DNA of 43,245 nucleotides from Candidatus Daviesbacteria bacterium (GTDB lineage: Bacteria; Patescibacteriota; Microgenomatia; Daviesbacterales; UBA10151): NCBI GenBank assembly GCA_016195715.1, contig JACPZA010000002.1:1-43245 (forward strand), read 5' to 3'. Shown piece by piece: positions 1-9,417 of this stretch (position 1 is the stretch's first letter; each line of letters opens with the position of its first letter). Under the pieces are notes generated by a model. That model was not told the DNA's origin. It made no database searches and saw only the letters and a list, made by a program, of their open reading frames with translations. The position numbers and the translations under genes are program-made.

Positions 1-606
1 TTTGATTTTTCTGCATAACTCTATATCCTCATAATAAAGAAAATATCGTTCATCAAAACCTCCTACTTTTTCAAAAAAACTTTTTTCAAGAAGCATTGCA
101 GCACCATATGCACATTCTATTACCTGCGATTCATTGCCTGAAGGAATATATTCTTGGTAAGAATTTTTTTTGCCTAAAAAATATTCTTCAAAAACTCCCC
201 TTAAAGTAGGTAATTTTCTGATACTAGCTTGTACGTGACCATTAGTTAAAATTAGCTTGGGTGCAACTAAGGCAACTTTGAAGTTTTCTATTTTAGCCTC
301 AAGTAATTTTTTAATTCCATCATCAATTATTTGTATATCAGAATTTAGAAAAAGTAGGTACTTACCTTGCGCGTACTTAGCTCCTAGATTACAACCCTTA
401 GAAAAACCTAAATTTTTTGATTGTCCATAAAGTTTAATTCTTTTGTCATTAAAAGAATGAATAATTTCAACTGTTTTATCTGTTGAGGCGTTATCAATTA
501 AAATAACCTCTGATCTTTCTGGTAGATTTTTTGTTAAAGATTGAAGATATTTTTTAATAGAAGATTCATTATTAAAAATAACTGTAATTATTGATAAATT
601 AATCAT
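1..606 (-). CDS. GT2 family glycosyltransferase (rhamnosyltransferase-like), C-terminus truncated by window edge
   Basis: Hand translation of the minus strand from ATG at 606: MINLSIITVIFNNESSIKKYLQSL...VILIDNASTDKTVEII...NLGFSKGCNLGAKYAQGKYLLFLNSD...GAAMLLEKSFFEKVGGFDERYFLYYEDIELC. Typical GT2 fold motifs (NASTD, N-D, EDxELC). Not in the ORF track because it is open at the window edge. Confidence 0.9.
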   Translation of the reverse strand, partial: MINLSIITVIFNNESSIKKYLQSLTKNLPERSEVILIDNASTDKTVEIIHSFNDKRIKLYGQSKNLGFSKGCNLGAKYAQGKYLLFLNSDIQIIDDGIKKLLEAKIENFKVALVAPKLILTNGHVQASIRKLPTLRGVFEEYFLGKKNSYQEYIPSGNESQVIECAYGAAMLLEKSFFEKVGGFDERYFLYYEDIELCRKIK

Positions 607-1672
607 AAACAAGTTGCAATATTTTCTTATTAAATTCTTCTTTACTAAATTTTTTCGAATCGATGACGGCTTGTTTAGAAATCTTTTTTTGTAAGGATTC
701 ATCTTCTATCACTTTTAAAGTTAGCTCTTCTAGTTGTTTCGGTGTATCCCATAAAAATCCATTCACCTTATCTTTAATAATTTCAAGATGCCCCCCCTTA
801 TTTATTACAATTGGTATACAACCAGATGCCATAGACTCTACTGTTGTTATTCCAAAATGCTCAAATTTTTTTGGATCGCTTTCATCATACCCAGTAGCAT
901 GCCAATATATTAGCGATTCAGCATATAAATCTATCAATTCTTTTAATTTAATATTCGGGTAAAAAAATATTTTGTATCCTATCGCTTCTTTTCTTAATTG
1001 GGAAAGAAAATCTTCATTTCCATCCATAACTCCTCCAGCTAAATGTAAACTTAGTTCGTTGATTTTATTTCTATTAACTAAGCTCTTAAAAACTTTTATT
1101 AATAACTCCTGCTTCTTGGGTTTTGAAGTACTAAAAAACCCAACCGATAAAATTTTTCTTTTCTTTTTACCTACTCTAAATCCATTCAAACTAACCGGTG
1201 GATAAAGCGTGAAGCCCTTTATCGGAAATTTTTTTTGAATATATTCTCTAGTAAAATCAGAGTTAAAGATTGCTTGTTTCCAGCTACTTAATTTAAACCT
1301 CCCCCAAATTCCATTAACATTTAAATGCTCTAAAGGAAGTTGAAAGTGTAAAATATTTTTTTTAGCGGTAGATAAAAAGATGCTCCCATCACTGTTATAA
1401 AACAAACAATCATATTTTTTCAGAAAAAACAGCCTTGAAAAAAAAGAACTATTTTTCCCAAAAGGAGCCTTAATGAACTTTACTTTAGCTAAGTCTAGAT
1501 TATGCAGATCTAAGATTTTTTTTCTTAAGGTATTTTCACCTATTAAATCAAGATGATCATCTAATAAAAGATCCACTTCGTTTTTATTAGATAAGCATTC
1601 TGCAATTGTTAACATATATTTTTCCCCTCCTCCAGCCGTATCAAGGTAAGGACTATAAATTGCAATTTTCAT
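599..1672 (-). CDS. GT4 family glycosyltransferase
   Basis: N-term AIYSPYLDTAGGGEKYMLTIAE; C-term KKFEHFGITTVESMASGCIPIVINKGGHLEII (GT4 E-x7-E-type motif). Confidence 0.88.
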   Translation of the reverse strand: MKIAIYSPYLDTAGGGEKYMLTIAECLSNKNEVDLLLDDHLDLIGENTLRKKILDLHNLDLAKVKFIKAPFGKNSSFFSRLFFLKKYDCLFYNSDGSIFLSTAKKNILHFQLPLEHLNVNGIWGRFKLSSWKQAIFNSDFTREYIQKKFPIKGFTLYPPVSLNGFRVGKKKRKILSVGFFSTSKPKKQELLIKVFKSLVNRNKINELSLHLAGGVMDGNEDFLSQLRKEAIGYKIFFYPNIKLKELIDLYAESLIYWHATGYDESDPKKFEHFGITTVESMASGCIPIVINKGGHLEIIKDKVNGFLWDTPKQLEELTLKVIEDESLQKKISKQAVIDSKKFSKEEFNKKILQLVYD

Positions 1673-1686
1673 ATACTAATAATATC

Positions 1687-3180
1687 CTACTGTACAAAAC
1701 CAAGCAGTGAATCTGATAAATTTTCGTCCGGACCCATACATATTTTTTCTAAATCCTTCTTTGAAAAAAGTTTTTTTTGGGAAATTAAACCTATGTTGCC
1801 AAAACGGATATCAGACTCATTTGATAGACTATGCGGCAACACTAAATTATAAACGGGAATTTCATTGCTAGGTTTTTTAATTTTAATATTATTAAGATAA
1901 AAAAGATATCTAAAACCAACATTATCTCCCACCTTAGCGATATAACTTATCCCAATGCAAGGATAATTTTTTTTTAACGAATCCATTTTTATATACTCGA
2001 CAGCATATTTTCTTTCAAGATAACCTAAATGATTATATTCTCTTGAGGTAATTATATATAGACTATTTTGTAAAATTAAAAAGCTAAAAACTAGTAAACA
2101 AAAAATTTTAAGGATCTTTGAATATTTAAATATAATCGCTAAACCAACAATCATAATACTTAAAAAAACCATATCTAAATTTGAAAAATAATATTCGGAA
2201 ATAGCTTTTGTAGATAAGGAGAAAAAGCTTATCATCAAAAATATCCATGATAATAAAATTAGTAGATCCTTTTTTTGGAAAGCCTTTTTCCTAACTAAAA
2301 AAAGTGATAATAAAATTAGTAGAAGTACAACCAAAACATTATACGGAAAATTCCCTCGATAAGGATAAAATAATAAGCCTGTTATATTGTAGTTAACTTC
2401 AGATAAAACATGAATTAATTTTTCTATACCTTTTCCTCCGCCTTGATCTTGCAAAAAAGAATTAATAAAACTTTTTGATTGAATAAAATTATGTTTATAC
2501 TCAAAAAGCATGAGTGGAATTGAAGGTATAAGAAACCCAATTAAACCCAAAGCAAGCTCTTTAATCTTTGGGAGCTTTTTAGATAAAACTAAACTTAGGG
2601 GGATTAGAGCTAAAATAGGGGCTTCGGAAAAACTGATATGCCAAATCATTCCTACTAAAAAACCCACAAGTGGAAAATATATAAAGTTACCTCTGGCAAG
2701 CATTAAAATAGAATAAAAATACCAAATTTCCCACAAACTAGTAGTATTAGTTGGAACCACCCATCTATCATGCAAAACTCTCGTCAAAAAAATTGCTTGT
2801 ACTAAAGCAGCAATCAATCCAGTTGTTTTATCAAATAATTTTGCAAAAACAAAATAAAAGCTAAATATTGTGGCAACAGAAATTAGCGTAACAAGAATTA
2901 TTCCACCAGTTGGCTCCATATTTGTAATTAAAAAAAATGGAACCAAACTATAGTAAAAAAAAGGGCCAATAAATATCCCTTCAGTACTAGTTACTTGCCC
3001 AATAAGGCGTAAATGCTTATTTACTACAATGTCTTTTACTATCCAGGAGTATAAATCACCATCATGAGCAAAATCAAAACGCTCAATAGCTTGATAAGTT
3101 CTTAAAAAAATACCAATTAAAACAATTAAAGAAAGGATTAAAATTACCTTATGAGTCTTAAGAATATAATTTAAGTTCAT
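1687..3180 (-). CDS. Polytopic membrane glycosyltransferase (GT39/ArnT-like, GT-C fold)
   Basis: Multiple hydrophobic helices; acidic first-loop motif RFDFAHDGDLYSWIVKDIV. Confidence 0.7.
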   Translation of the reverse strand: MNLNYILKTHKVILILSLIVLIGIFLRTYQAIERFDFAHDGDLYSWIVKDIVVNKHLRLIGQVTSTEGIFIGPFFYYSLVPFFLITNMEPTGGIILVTLISVATIFSFYFVFAKLFDKTTGLIAALVQAIFLTRVLHDRWVVPTNTTSLWEIWYFYSILMLARGNFIYFPLVGFLVGMIWHISFSEAPILALIPLSLVLSKKLPKIKELALGLIGFLIPSIPLMLFEYKHNFIQSKSFINSFLQDQGGGKGIEKLIHVLSEVNYNITGLLFYPYRGNFPYNVLVVLLLILLSLFLVRKKAFQKKDLLILLSWIFLMISFFSLSTKAISEYYFSNLDMVFLSIMIVGLAIIFKYSKILKIFCLLVFSFLILQNSLYIITSREYNHLGYLERKYAVEYIKMDSLKKNYPCIGISYIAKVGDNVGFRYLFYLNNIKIKKPSNEIPVYNLVLPHSLSNESDIRFGNIGLISQKKLFSKKDLEKICMGPDENLSDSLLGFVQ

Positions 3181-3185
3181 GAGGG

Positions 3186-3989
3186 TTAAAGATGAAACTC
3201 ATTATCAATCAACCTTTGATCTATTTTTTTATATGTTTCAGTAAGTGGTTCTTTTTGTTGCAATTGCCACAATCTAATATAAGTTAAAACCATACTGAAA
3301 ATTTGCATTAAAGAATCCATAACTCCAATCGTTCCAGAGAAAAAACCTTTTCTCAAAAAACCTTGGTTAAAGGCTTCAGTTATAAAAATTCTTAGAAATC
3401 TCCAGCCAGACATGGTGGGGTGATTAGCTTTTAGTCTTAACTTGGCATCAATTTTTGACCACTCTAAACTTTTTAAAACAACTTGATCTACATCCCGATG
3501 TGTTAAATGAATAAAGGAGTTTTTTGTGTATCCTAACTTTCCCTCAAATCTAAGATATTCATGAACCTCTCCAAACCATTCTTTAAAATTTTCTTTTTTT
3601 ACTAATCTTATAACCCAATCCGGCCAAAAAGGACCATATTTTTGTATACTTCCAAAAACAATATTAATTCTTGAAATTGCATAAGTATTACCATTATCTT
3701 TTTCTATTAATTCCAGTATTTCCTTTTTTAAATCAGCTGAAACTCTTTCATCTGCATCTACATATAAAACCCAATCTCCCTTAGTTTCTTGAAAAGCATT
3801 ATTTCTAATCAAAGCAAAGTCAGAAACTTCAGTTCTAAAAACTTTTTTAGTGTACTGTTTGGCAATATCTAGAGTTTTATCGGTGGAACCATTGTCGAAA
3901 ACAATAATCTCATCTGCAAACGAGACAGATTCTAAACAAGCTTTGATTAACTCCTGTTCATTTTTGGTAATTATAACTACACTTAGCAT
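3186..3989 (-). CDS. GT2 family glycosyltransferase (WaaE/KdtX-like)
   Basis: LSVVIITKNEQELIKACLESVSFADEIIVFDNGSTDKT; WVLYVDADERVSADLKKEI; HEYLRFEGKLGYTKNSFIHLTHRDVDQ. Confidence 0.88.
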   Translation of the reverse strand: MLSVVIITKNEQELIKACLESVSFADEIIVFDNGSTDKTLDIAKQYTKKVFRTEVSDFALIRNNAFQETKGDWVLYVDADERVSADLKKEILELIEKDNGNTYAISRINIVFGSIQKYGPFWPDWVIRLVKKENFKEWFGEVHEYLRFEGKLGYTKNSFIHLTHRDVDQVVLKSLEWSKIDAKLRLKANHPTMSGWRFLRIFITEAFNQGFLRKGFFSGTIGVMDSLMQIFSMVLTYIRLWQLQQKEPLTETYKKIDQRLIDNEFHL

Positions 3990-3991
3990 AT

Positions 3992-4837
3992 CTAAATTGT
4001 ACCTTTCCCAAACTTAGAGAGCAAAAAATCTGTTAGGGCTTTACGCCTCACCCTATTTGAGCTATTTTTAAAAGCTTCTCTGACTAGTGCAAACTGAGTT
4101 CGTAAATTTAGGAACTTTGATGCAAAAAGCATTCTATTTCGGGTTATATAATAATCTTGGATTGGCGAACCTAAGCCAGTTGATTGAGCATTCAAATGAT
4201 AAACAACTCCGGAATAAACATACATTATTTTAAATCCAGCTTTTTTTGCCCTAAAACAAAAATCACTATCTTCATAATACATAAAGTATCTTTCATCAAA
4301 TAAACCAATACCATCAAACACATCTTTTTTTACCAACATAGCAGCTCCAGTTGCAAAATCTGTTTCACTATCTTGATCAAATTGACCAAAATCTTTTTGA
4401 TCAACTCCAATATGAGATCCTAGTACATTAGCTTTATCAAACTTCCCACCCGCATACCAAATAGTTCTAGAATCAGAAAAATATATTTTTGGACTAACTA
4501 TAGCTACATCATATTTTTCAGCTTTTTTAAACAATTCTTCAATTGTGTTTTTTTGAATTGTTGTATCTGGGTTTAATATAAAGATATAGTCAGAATTTAA
4601 GTCCAACGCTTTTTTAATCCCTAAGTTATATCCTCCCGTAAAACCTAAATTTGATCCAGATTGAATAAAAATTACATCATTGATTTTGCTGATTGCTACT
4701 TCAAGGTTATCTTCTGAATTATTATCAACAACTATGGTTTGTAAATTTTTGTAAGAAGATTTTAAAACTGAATTAATACAGTTTAAAGTTAAATCTTTTA
4801 ATTTATAATTTAAAATAACAATAGCAATTTTTTTCAC
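3992..4837 (-). CDS. GT2 family glycosyltransferase (rhamnosyltransferase-like); GTG start
   Basis: KKIAIVILNYKLKDLTLNCINSVLKSSYKNLQTIVVDNNSEDN; LNPDTTIQKNTIEELF; GAAMLVKKDVFDGIGLFDERYFMYYEDSDFCFRAKKAGF. Confidence 0.9.
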   Translation of the reverse strand: MKKIAIVILNYKLKDLTLNCINSVLKSSYKNLQTIVVDNNSEDNLEVAISKINDVIFIQSGSNLGFTGGYNLGIKKALDLNSDYIFILNPDTTIQKNTIEELFKKAEKYDVAIVSPKIYFSDSRTIWYAGGKFDKANVLGSHIGVDQKDFGQFDQDSETDFATGAAMLVKKDVFDGIGLFDERYFMYYEDSDFCFRAKKAGFKIMYVYSGVVYHLNAQSTGLGSPIQDYYITRNRMLFASKFLNLRTQFALVREAFKNSSNRVRRKALTDFLLSKFGKGTI

Positions 4838-4847
4838 TAATCAATTT

Positions 4848-5750
4848 TTAAGAAATTTTATTTTTGGCTCTTTGTAAAAATCTAGCTAAAGGATTTTTGG
4901 ATAAATTTCCGTATTTAAACCAATAATTTATCTCAATTTGAGCTTTTTTTGCTTCACTTCGTAACTCTTCTAAAGAAATCTTTTGTTCGTTAAACTTTTT
5001 ATCTTCCCAAAGTTTTAGATAAAGCACTAAAAAAGAAAAAGCTTGTAGTAGACTTAAAGCCAATCCATGTAAACCATCTTCAAAACCTCTATTGGCAAAA
5101 AAACGACTTAAGAATTCATTAAGTGGCTTGCTTATTAAATCTTGCCAAGAAAATTCATAACCCCTTTGTTTTAGCTCCTTGGCTTGAATATCAGTATATC
5201 TGTTCATTCGATTAACAAATTCAAATACTGATTGATAGTGATTGTGGACAATTGCCCATTTTTCATCTCCAGGAAGTTTTACCCCCTGACCAGCTGTTTT
5301 GGGTTTTTTGTGAATTTGATCTGACCACTCAACACTTCCTTTTTTAAAGAAACGGACATTATAATCTGGCCACCACATTGAAGCTTTCATCCATTTTCCA
5401 AAAATAATATTTTTTCTTGGAATCTCAATATACGTAGATACCACCTGCTTTTGAACTACCTCCTTCAAGTAATTTGCCAAGCTCCCTTGCACCTCCTCAT
5501 CAGCATCCACAACTAAAATCCATTCATGAGCAGCTTTTGAAATAGCAAAATTTCGGGCTGGTTCTACATATCCCTCATTTTTGTGCAGTATTATTTTAGC
5601 TCCTAGCTTTTTAGCAATCACTGCAGTATCGTCGTCTGAATACATATCACAAACAATAATCTCATCAACAAAATCAAGAGATTTAATGACTCTCTCGATA
5701 TTTTTTTCTTCGTTATAAGTATTTATAATGGCGGTAATTTTTCCAACCAT
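4848..5750 (-). CDS. GT2 family glycosyltransferase (WaaE/KdtX-like)
   Basis: KITAIINTYNEEKNIERVIKSLDFVDEIIVCDMYSDDDT; EWILVVDADEEVQGSLANYL; paralogous architecture to 3186..3989. Confidence 0.88.
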   Translation of the reverse strand: MVGKITAIINTYNEEKNIERVIKSLDFVDEIIVCDMYSDDDTAVIAKKLGAKIILHKNEGYVEPARNFAISKAAHEWILVVDADEEVQGSLANYLKEVVQKQVVSTYIEIPRKNIIFGKWMKASMWWPDYNVRFFKKGSVEWSDQIHKKPKTAGQGVKLPGDEKWAIVHNHYQSVFEFVNRMNRYTDIQAKELKQRGYEFSWQDLISKPLNEFLSRFFANRGFEDGLHGLALSLLQAFSFLVLYLKLWEDKKFNEQKISLEELRSEAKKAQIEINYWFKYGNLSKNPLARFLQRAKNKIS

Positions 5751-5757
5751 ACTTTAA

Positions 5758-7395
5758 TTATTCTTTTTTTTCACTAATAAATAAAGACCGTTTACCATCT
5801 AATCCATTCATATAACTAAAGTTAGGTAAAGTTTGTTGTTCATTCATACTGCCAATATATAAAACACTCCCTTTTAAAGACCTAATGAACTGCTCTGCTT
5901 GATTATCTGGGACATTTCCTATGAAGATATTATTTATTTGTTTGAATTTTAAATTATTTAAATAAGAAGCTTTTTGATTAGCGTATATTATTAATTTTGG
6001 ATCTACAATATCATAAACAGGATAGGCATACTCAATATTATCAATCCTATCTGAAACAATAATAAAGTCAAATTTAATTTTATTCTCAATAATTATACCA
6101 GAAGCTTGTTTTGCCGGATACGACCAAAATCTTGAATATAAGTTTGGAGCAAGGAAATAAAATTTATCAATGAAAAATCCAAATTGGACTAAAAATAATA
6201 AAAGCACCAACCCCAAAGAAAAATATTTCCATTTTTTTATATTTAATAGAGTTACTAAACCTAAGCTAGAAAATAAAATTAATGGGGGTAACATAAATGA
6301 ATTTCTTAGTGCATGTTGCTCTAAAATTAGTGCGGTAGGTAAAGGAACGATTAAAATCCAAAAAATTAAAAAAATAGTTTTTCTGCGATAGTTTGACCAT
6401 CCATAATATAAACCAGTAATAATAAGTATCGCCTCAGCAAAATATAATTCACCGAAGTTTGACATATTATGTCTGGGATTTTTATCTCCGTGAAAAAATA
6501 AAAAATCCCAAGATAAATTTTGAAAGTAACTTTGGAAAATTAATTTAAAATATTCAGTAGGTTTATTATGGAAAAAGTTAGACAAATTTGCTGGTAAAAG
6601 GTCGGTTGATCTTTCCGAATTTATTTTTTGAATGATCTGCTCTTTAACGTCTTTTAAATTAAACACATTTATATTAGAAAATCTATTTTCCGAACCAGCA
6701 AAGAGAGTTTGAGATGCTGAAAGAATTCCTAAAAAAGTTAAAATTAATAAAGATATAGCAGTTACAACTATCAATTTTTTTTCAAAATAAAGTTTAAAAT
6801 CACCTCTTAACCATAAAAGCAAGGGAATAATAAAAAGTAATGTTAATTTATAAGTAGGATAAGTATGGATAGTTAATCCAAGAAAAAATGCAGAAAGAAT
6901 ATAAAAAAAAGGTTTTTTTGTTGCATATATAAATAAAACTATCCCCAAAAGCGCCAAAAAAAGCGCAAAATGAGCTTCAAATCCCCCAATGCTTAAACTT
7001 AAATCCCAAATAGATACAGAATAAATGAAGGCTGCAATAAGTCCTGTACTCTTTGAAAAAAACTTTTTACCAAGAAAATAAATAAGGACAATATTCAAAA
7101 GCCCAGAGATTATTGACAAAGATCTGACACCTAAAGCAGATGGTCCAAATAAAGCAACAAATGGAATTGATGCATAAACATAGCCGCCAGGCCTGCCCGC
7201 TCCCATATTAAAAGTTAGTGGTAAAAATTGACCAGTTTGATCCATTCCAGTTTTAAGCAAAGAATAAGCATCAAACACTAAAGTAAGTTCATCGCCATAT
7301 AAGGAAATTTTATTAATAAGAAGTATTCTTAATATAAATCCTAAAACAATTATTAAAGTTAAAATTAAATATGTGGAATATATTCTTTTTACCAT
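5758..7395 (-). CDS. GT39/PMT-like polytopic membrane glycosyltransferase
   Basis: ISLYGDELTLVFDAYSLLKTGMDQTG (acidic GDE loop motif) and many TM helices. Confidence 0.75.
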   Translation of the reverse strand: MVKRIYSTYLILTLIIVLGFILRILLINKISLYGDELTLVFDAYSLLKTGMDQTGQFLPLTFNMGAGRPGGYVYASIPFVALFGPSALGVRSLSIISGLLNIVLIYFLGKKFFSKSTGLIAAFIYSVSIWDLSLSIGGFEAHFALFLALLGIVLFIYATKKPFFYILSAFFLGLTIHTYPTYKLTLLFIIPLLLWLRGDFKLYFEKKLIVVTAISLLILTFLGILSASQTLFAGSENRFSNINVFNLKDVKEQIIQKINSERSTDLLPANLSNFFHNKPTEYFKLIFQSYFQNLSWDFLFFHGDKNPRHNMSNFGELYFAEAILIITGLYYGWSNYRRKTIFLIFWILIVPLPTALILEQHALRNSFMLPPLILFSSLGLVTLLNIKKWKYFSLGLVLLLFLVQFGFFIDKFYFLAPNLYSRFWSYPAKQASGIIIENKIKFDFIIVSDRIDNIEYAYPVYDIVDPKLIIYANQKASYLNNLKFKQINNIFIGNVPDNQAEQFIRSLKGSVLYIGSMNEQQTLPNFSYMNGLDGKRSLFISEKKE

Positions 7396-9417
7396 CTAAA
7401 TTTTCTTTACCTTGTAAATTATTGACTCATTATTTTCAAAAATTTTTACTAAATGATTTTTTTCCAAATCAAGTTGATTTTTAATTTGTGGCTTTTCTAA
7501 ATAAATATAATCTATCTTTTCATCGGCCAAAAATTCCTCATTCCATTTAAAATCAACCTGACTAAAAAATTTATTCATTTTCTCCAATCTGTCATTTAAA
7601 GGATAACCGGTTATCAAAGCTTGTTCCTCAGCTGAAAGATAGGTTGATCTTAAACCAAAAGCTGAAATATAAGAGGTACTATACCAGGCATATATAGGTC
7701 TGGGCTGTTGTTGATATTTATCTTTTAGATATTTATCAAAGGGATAAGATAAAATAGTAGCATCCGAAGGAGTATTATTTTTTAAGTAATCTAAGGATTG
7801 AAGTTGGGCATTAGAAACTATTGCCAAAGCTGTAGTTCCAGGACCATAAAATTCAACTAAGTTTCCGATAACCGTAGGAACAGATAAAATAATAATCAAA
7901 ACTATTAAAAATATTTTTAATAGTGCATTTTTAATGTGAATCACTTTATAAAAAACTACTGCTGCATAAAAACCCATTATTAATAAATAATACTGCATGA
8001 ATTGAATGTTGTTATAAATTATTCCCTGCTGAACAAAGAAAATTGGAATTAAAAAAGCAACAAGCATTGTCGTAAGAAGCGATATTTCAAAAGGATCTTT
8101 AAGTAACAAAGATCCTTTCTTCCCAAAAATACGAATAAATTCATATAATGCAATTATTCTCATACCTGTATTTCCAATAAGAAAAATTAAAAAAGCCAGT
8201 GTCTCAAGTTGCAAAACCCTAAGGTACGAATGCCAAGTTCCAGCCGCCAGGTAAGTTTGTCTTCTTAATTCCAGATCGAGCCAGTCAAGTCTATTGCCTG
8301 CAACGACCATAGTCCTAATAAACCACCAGGGTAAAAATATTAAATGCCCCTCACCCGATTTCGTTAATAGCTTAAAAGTTATAAAATTTGTTATTGATAT
8401 TAAAATAGCAAAAAATAAAGTTGTAAGTTTTTTTGTATTTATTAAATCAAAAAGCCCCGCTGCTAATACTCCAAAAACTAAAACAATACCACCTGAGACT
8501 TTAAATCCAGTTAAAACCCCCCCCAGTAAAAAAGCTATTATTAACCAGAATTTATTTCTCTCCCTAAAATATTTTAAAAAGCTTAAAAAATATGCAGTGA
8601 TAAAGCTAAAAGCTATAGCATGAGGTGGATTACCTAATATTGTATTTGGTTGAGCTGCCCAAAAAACAGTTTCACCTCCAAAAATAATTCCATGTTTCAT
8701 ATATGTTACAACAAACCCAAAACTTCCAATAAAATAAGTAAAGGCGGTTGCAATTAGACCAATAAGTGCATTCTTTTTCCAAAGACTTACAAAAGAAAAT
8801 ACCGAAACCCCAATCATAAAAGATAAAACTACTGGAAAAAATCTAAAGTAAAGATCAAGCAGAGAGAATATAGGGAAAATCCGAGCAAATTCCCCCATAA
8901 ATATGTCCACTAAATAATGGTAGTTATAAAGCACTTCATGAGCATATATCGGATTTTTTGGGGGCATACTTTTAACAATTTCTTGCATTAGGGAAATATG
9001 CCATAACCCATCGTGGCCTTGAGAACTCCAAAAAAGTAACCCATCTCCGTAGTTAATCCCGCTAGGAAAATTAATGAAACCCTGAATTAATATTCCTACC
9101 AGAATTATTGAAAGCAATTTCCAATTATATAAAAAAACTTTCCAGGTTTTTAAAATCTCAAACTTATATCTAATGAATATATATATATTAAGGATAATTA
9201 ACATCGGTAAACTTAAAAACCTTAAGTTTAGCAGTCCAAATAAAATAGCTTCAAAAACAAATATTACACTTCCCAGCATTAAGGACAAAGCTATACATTC
9301 CTCAGCAACTAATTCTACTTTTCCCAACTTTAGAATTAAAAAGCCAGTCGTATAAATTACAAAAAATATTAGTATCAAAAAAATCGGAAGCAACGTAAAA
9401 CTATTAAGTAAAATCAT
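7396..9417 (-). CDS. Large polytopic membrane protein, probable GT-C-like glycosyltransferase; paralog of the C-terminal half of 9414..12854
   Basis: GHDGLWHISLMQEIVKSMPPKNPIYAHEVLYNYHYLVDIFMGE matches AHDGVWHIALVNQLEKNLPPLNPIYSGAVLKNYHYLYDLLISL of the neighbouring gene; multiple TM segments; soluble-looking C-terminus. Confidence 0.65.
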   Translation of the reverse strand: MILLNSFTLLPIFLILIFFVIYTTGFLILKLGKVELVAEECIALSLMLGSVIFVFEAILFGLLNLRFLSLPMLIILNIYIFIRYKFEILKTWKVFLYNWKLLSIILVGILIQGFINFPSGINYGDGLLFWSSQGHDGLWHISLMQEIVKSMPPKNPIYAHEVLYNYHYLVDIFMGEFARIFPIFSLLDLYFRFFPVVLSFMIGVSVFSFVSLWKKNALIGLIATAFTYFIGSFGFVVTYMKHGIIFGGETVFWAAQPNTILGNPPHAIAFSFITAYFLSFLKYFRERNKFWLIIAFLLGGVLTGFKVSGGIVLVFGVLAAGLFDLINTKKLTTLFFAILISITNFITFKLLTKSGEGHLIFLPWWFIRTMVVAGNRLDWLDLELRRQTYLAAGTWHSYLRVLQLETLAFLIFLIGNTGMRIIALYEFIRIFGKKGSLLLKDPFEISLLTTMLVAFLIPIFFVQQGIIYNNIQFMQYYLLIMGFYAAVVFYKVIHIKNALLKIFLIVLIIILSVPTVIGNLVEFYGPGTTALAIVSNAQLQSLDYLKNNTPSDATILSYPFDKYLKDKYQQQPRPIYAWYSTSYISAFGLRSTYLSAEEQALITGYPLNDRLEKMNKFFSQVDFKWNEEFLADEKIDYIYLEKPQIKNQLDLEKNHLVKIFENNESIIYKVKKI

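Noticed and set aside
663-962. Plus-strand ORFs inside the minus-strand operon (663-962, 972-1205, 2510-2716, 6170-6391, 8294-8623, 9173-9355, 12221-12418, 12959-13141, 13278-13472, 13736-13951, 14090-14341, 20644-20850, 23306-23527, 31860-32078, 35580-35897)
   Set aside because: Each lies antisense to a well-supported gene, has biased low-complexity (K/S/I-rich) translation and no recognisable domain; shadow ORFs.
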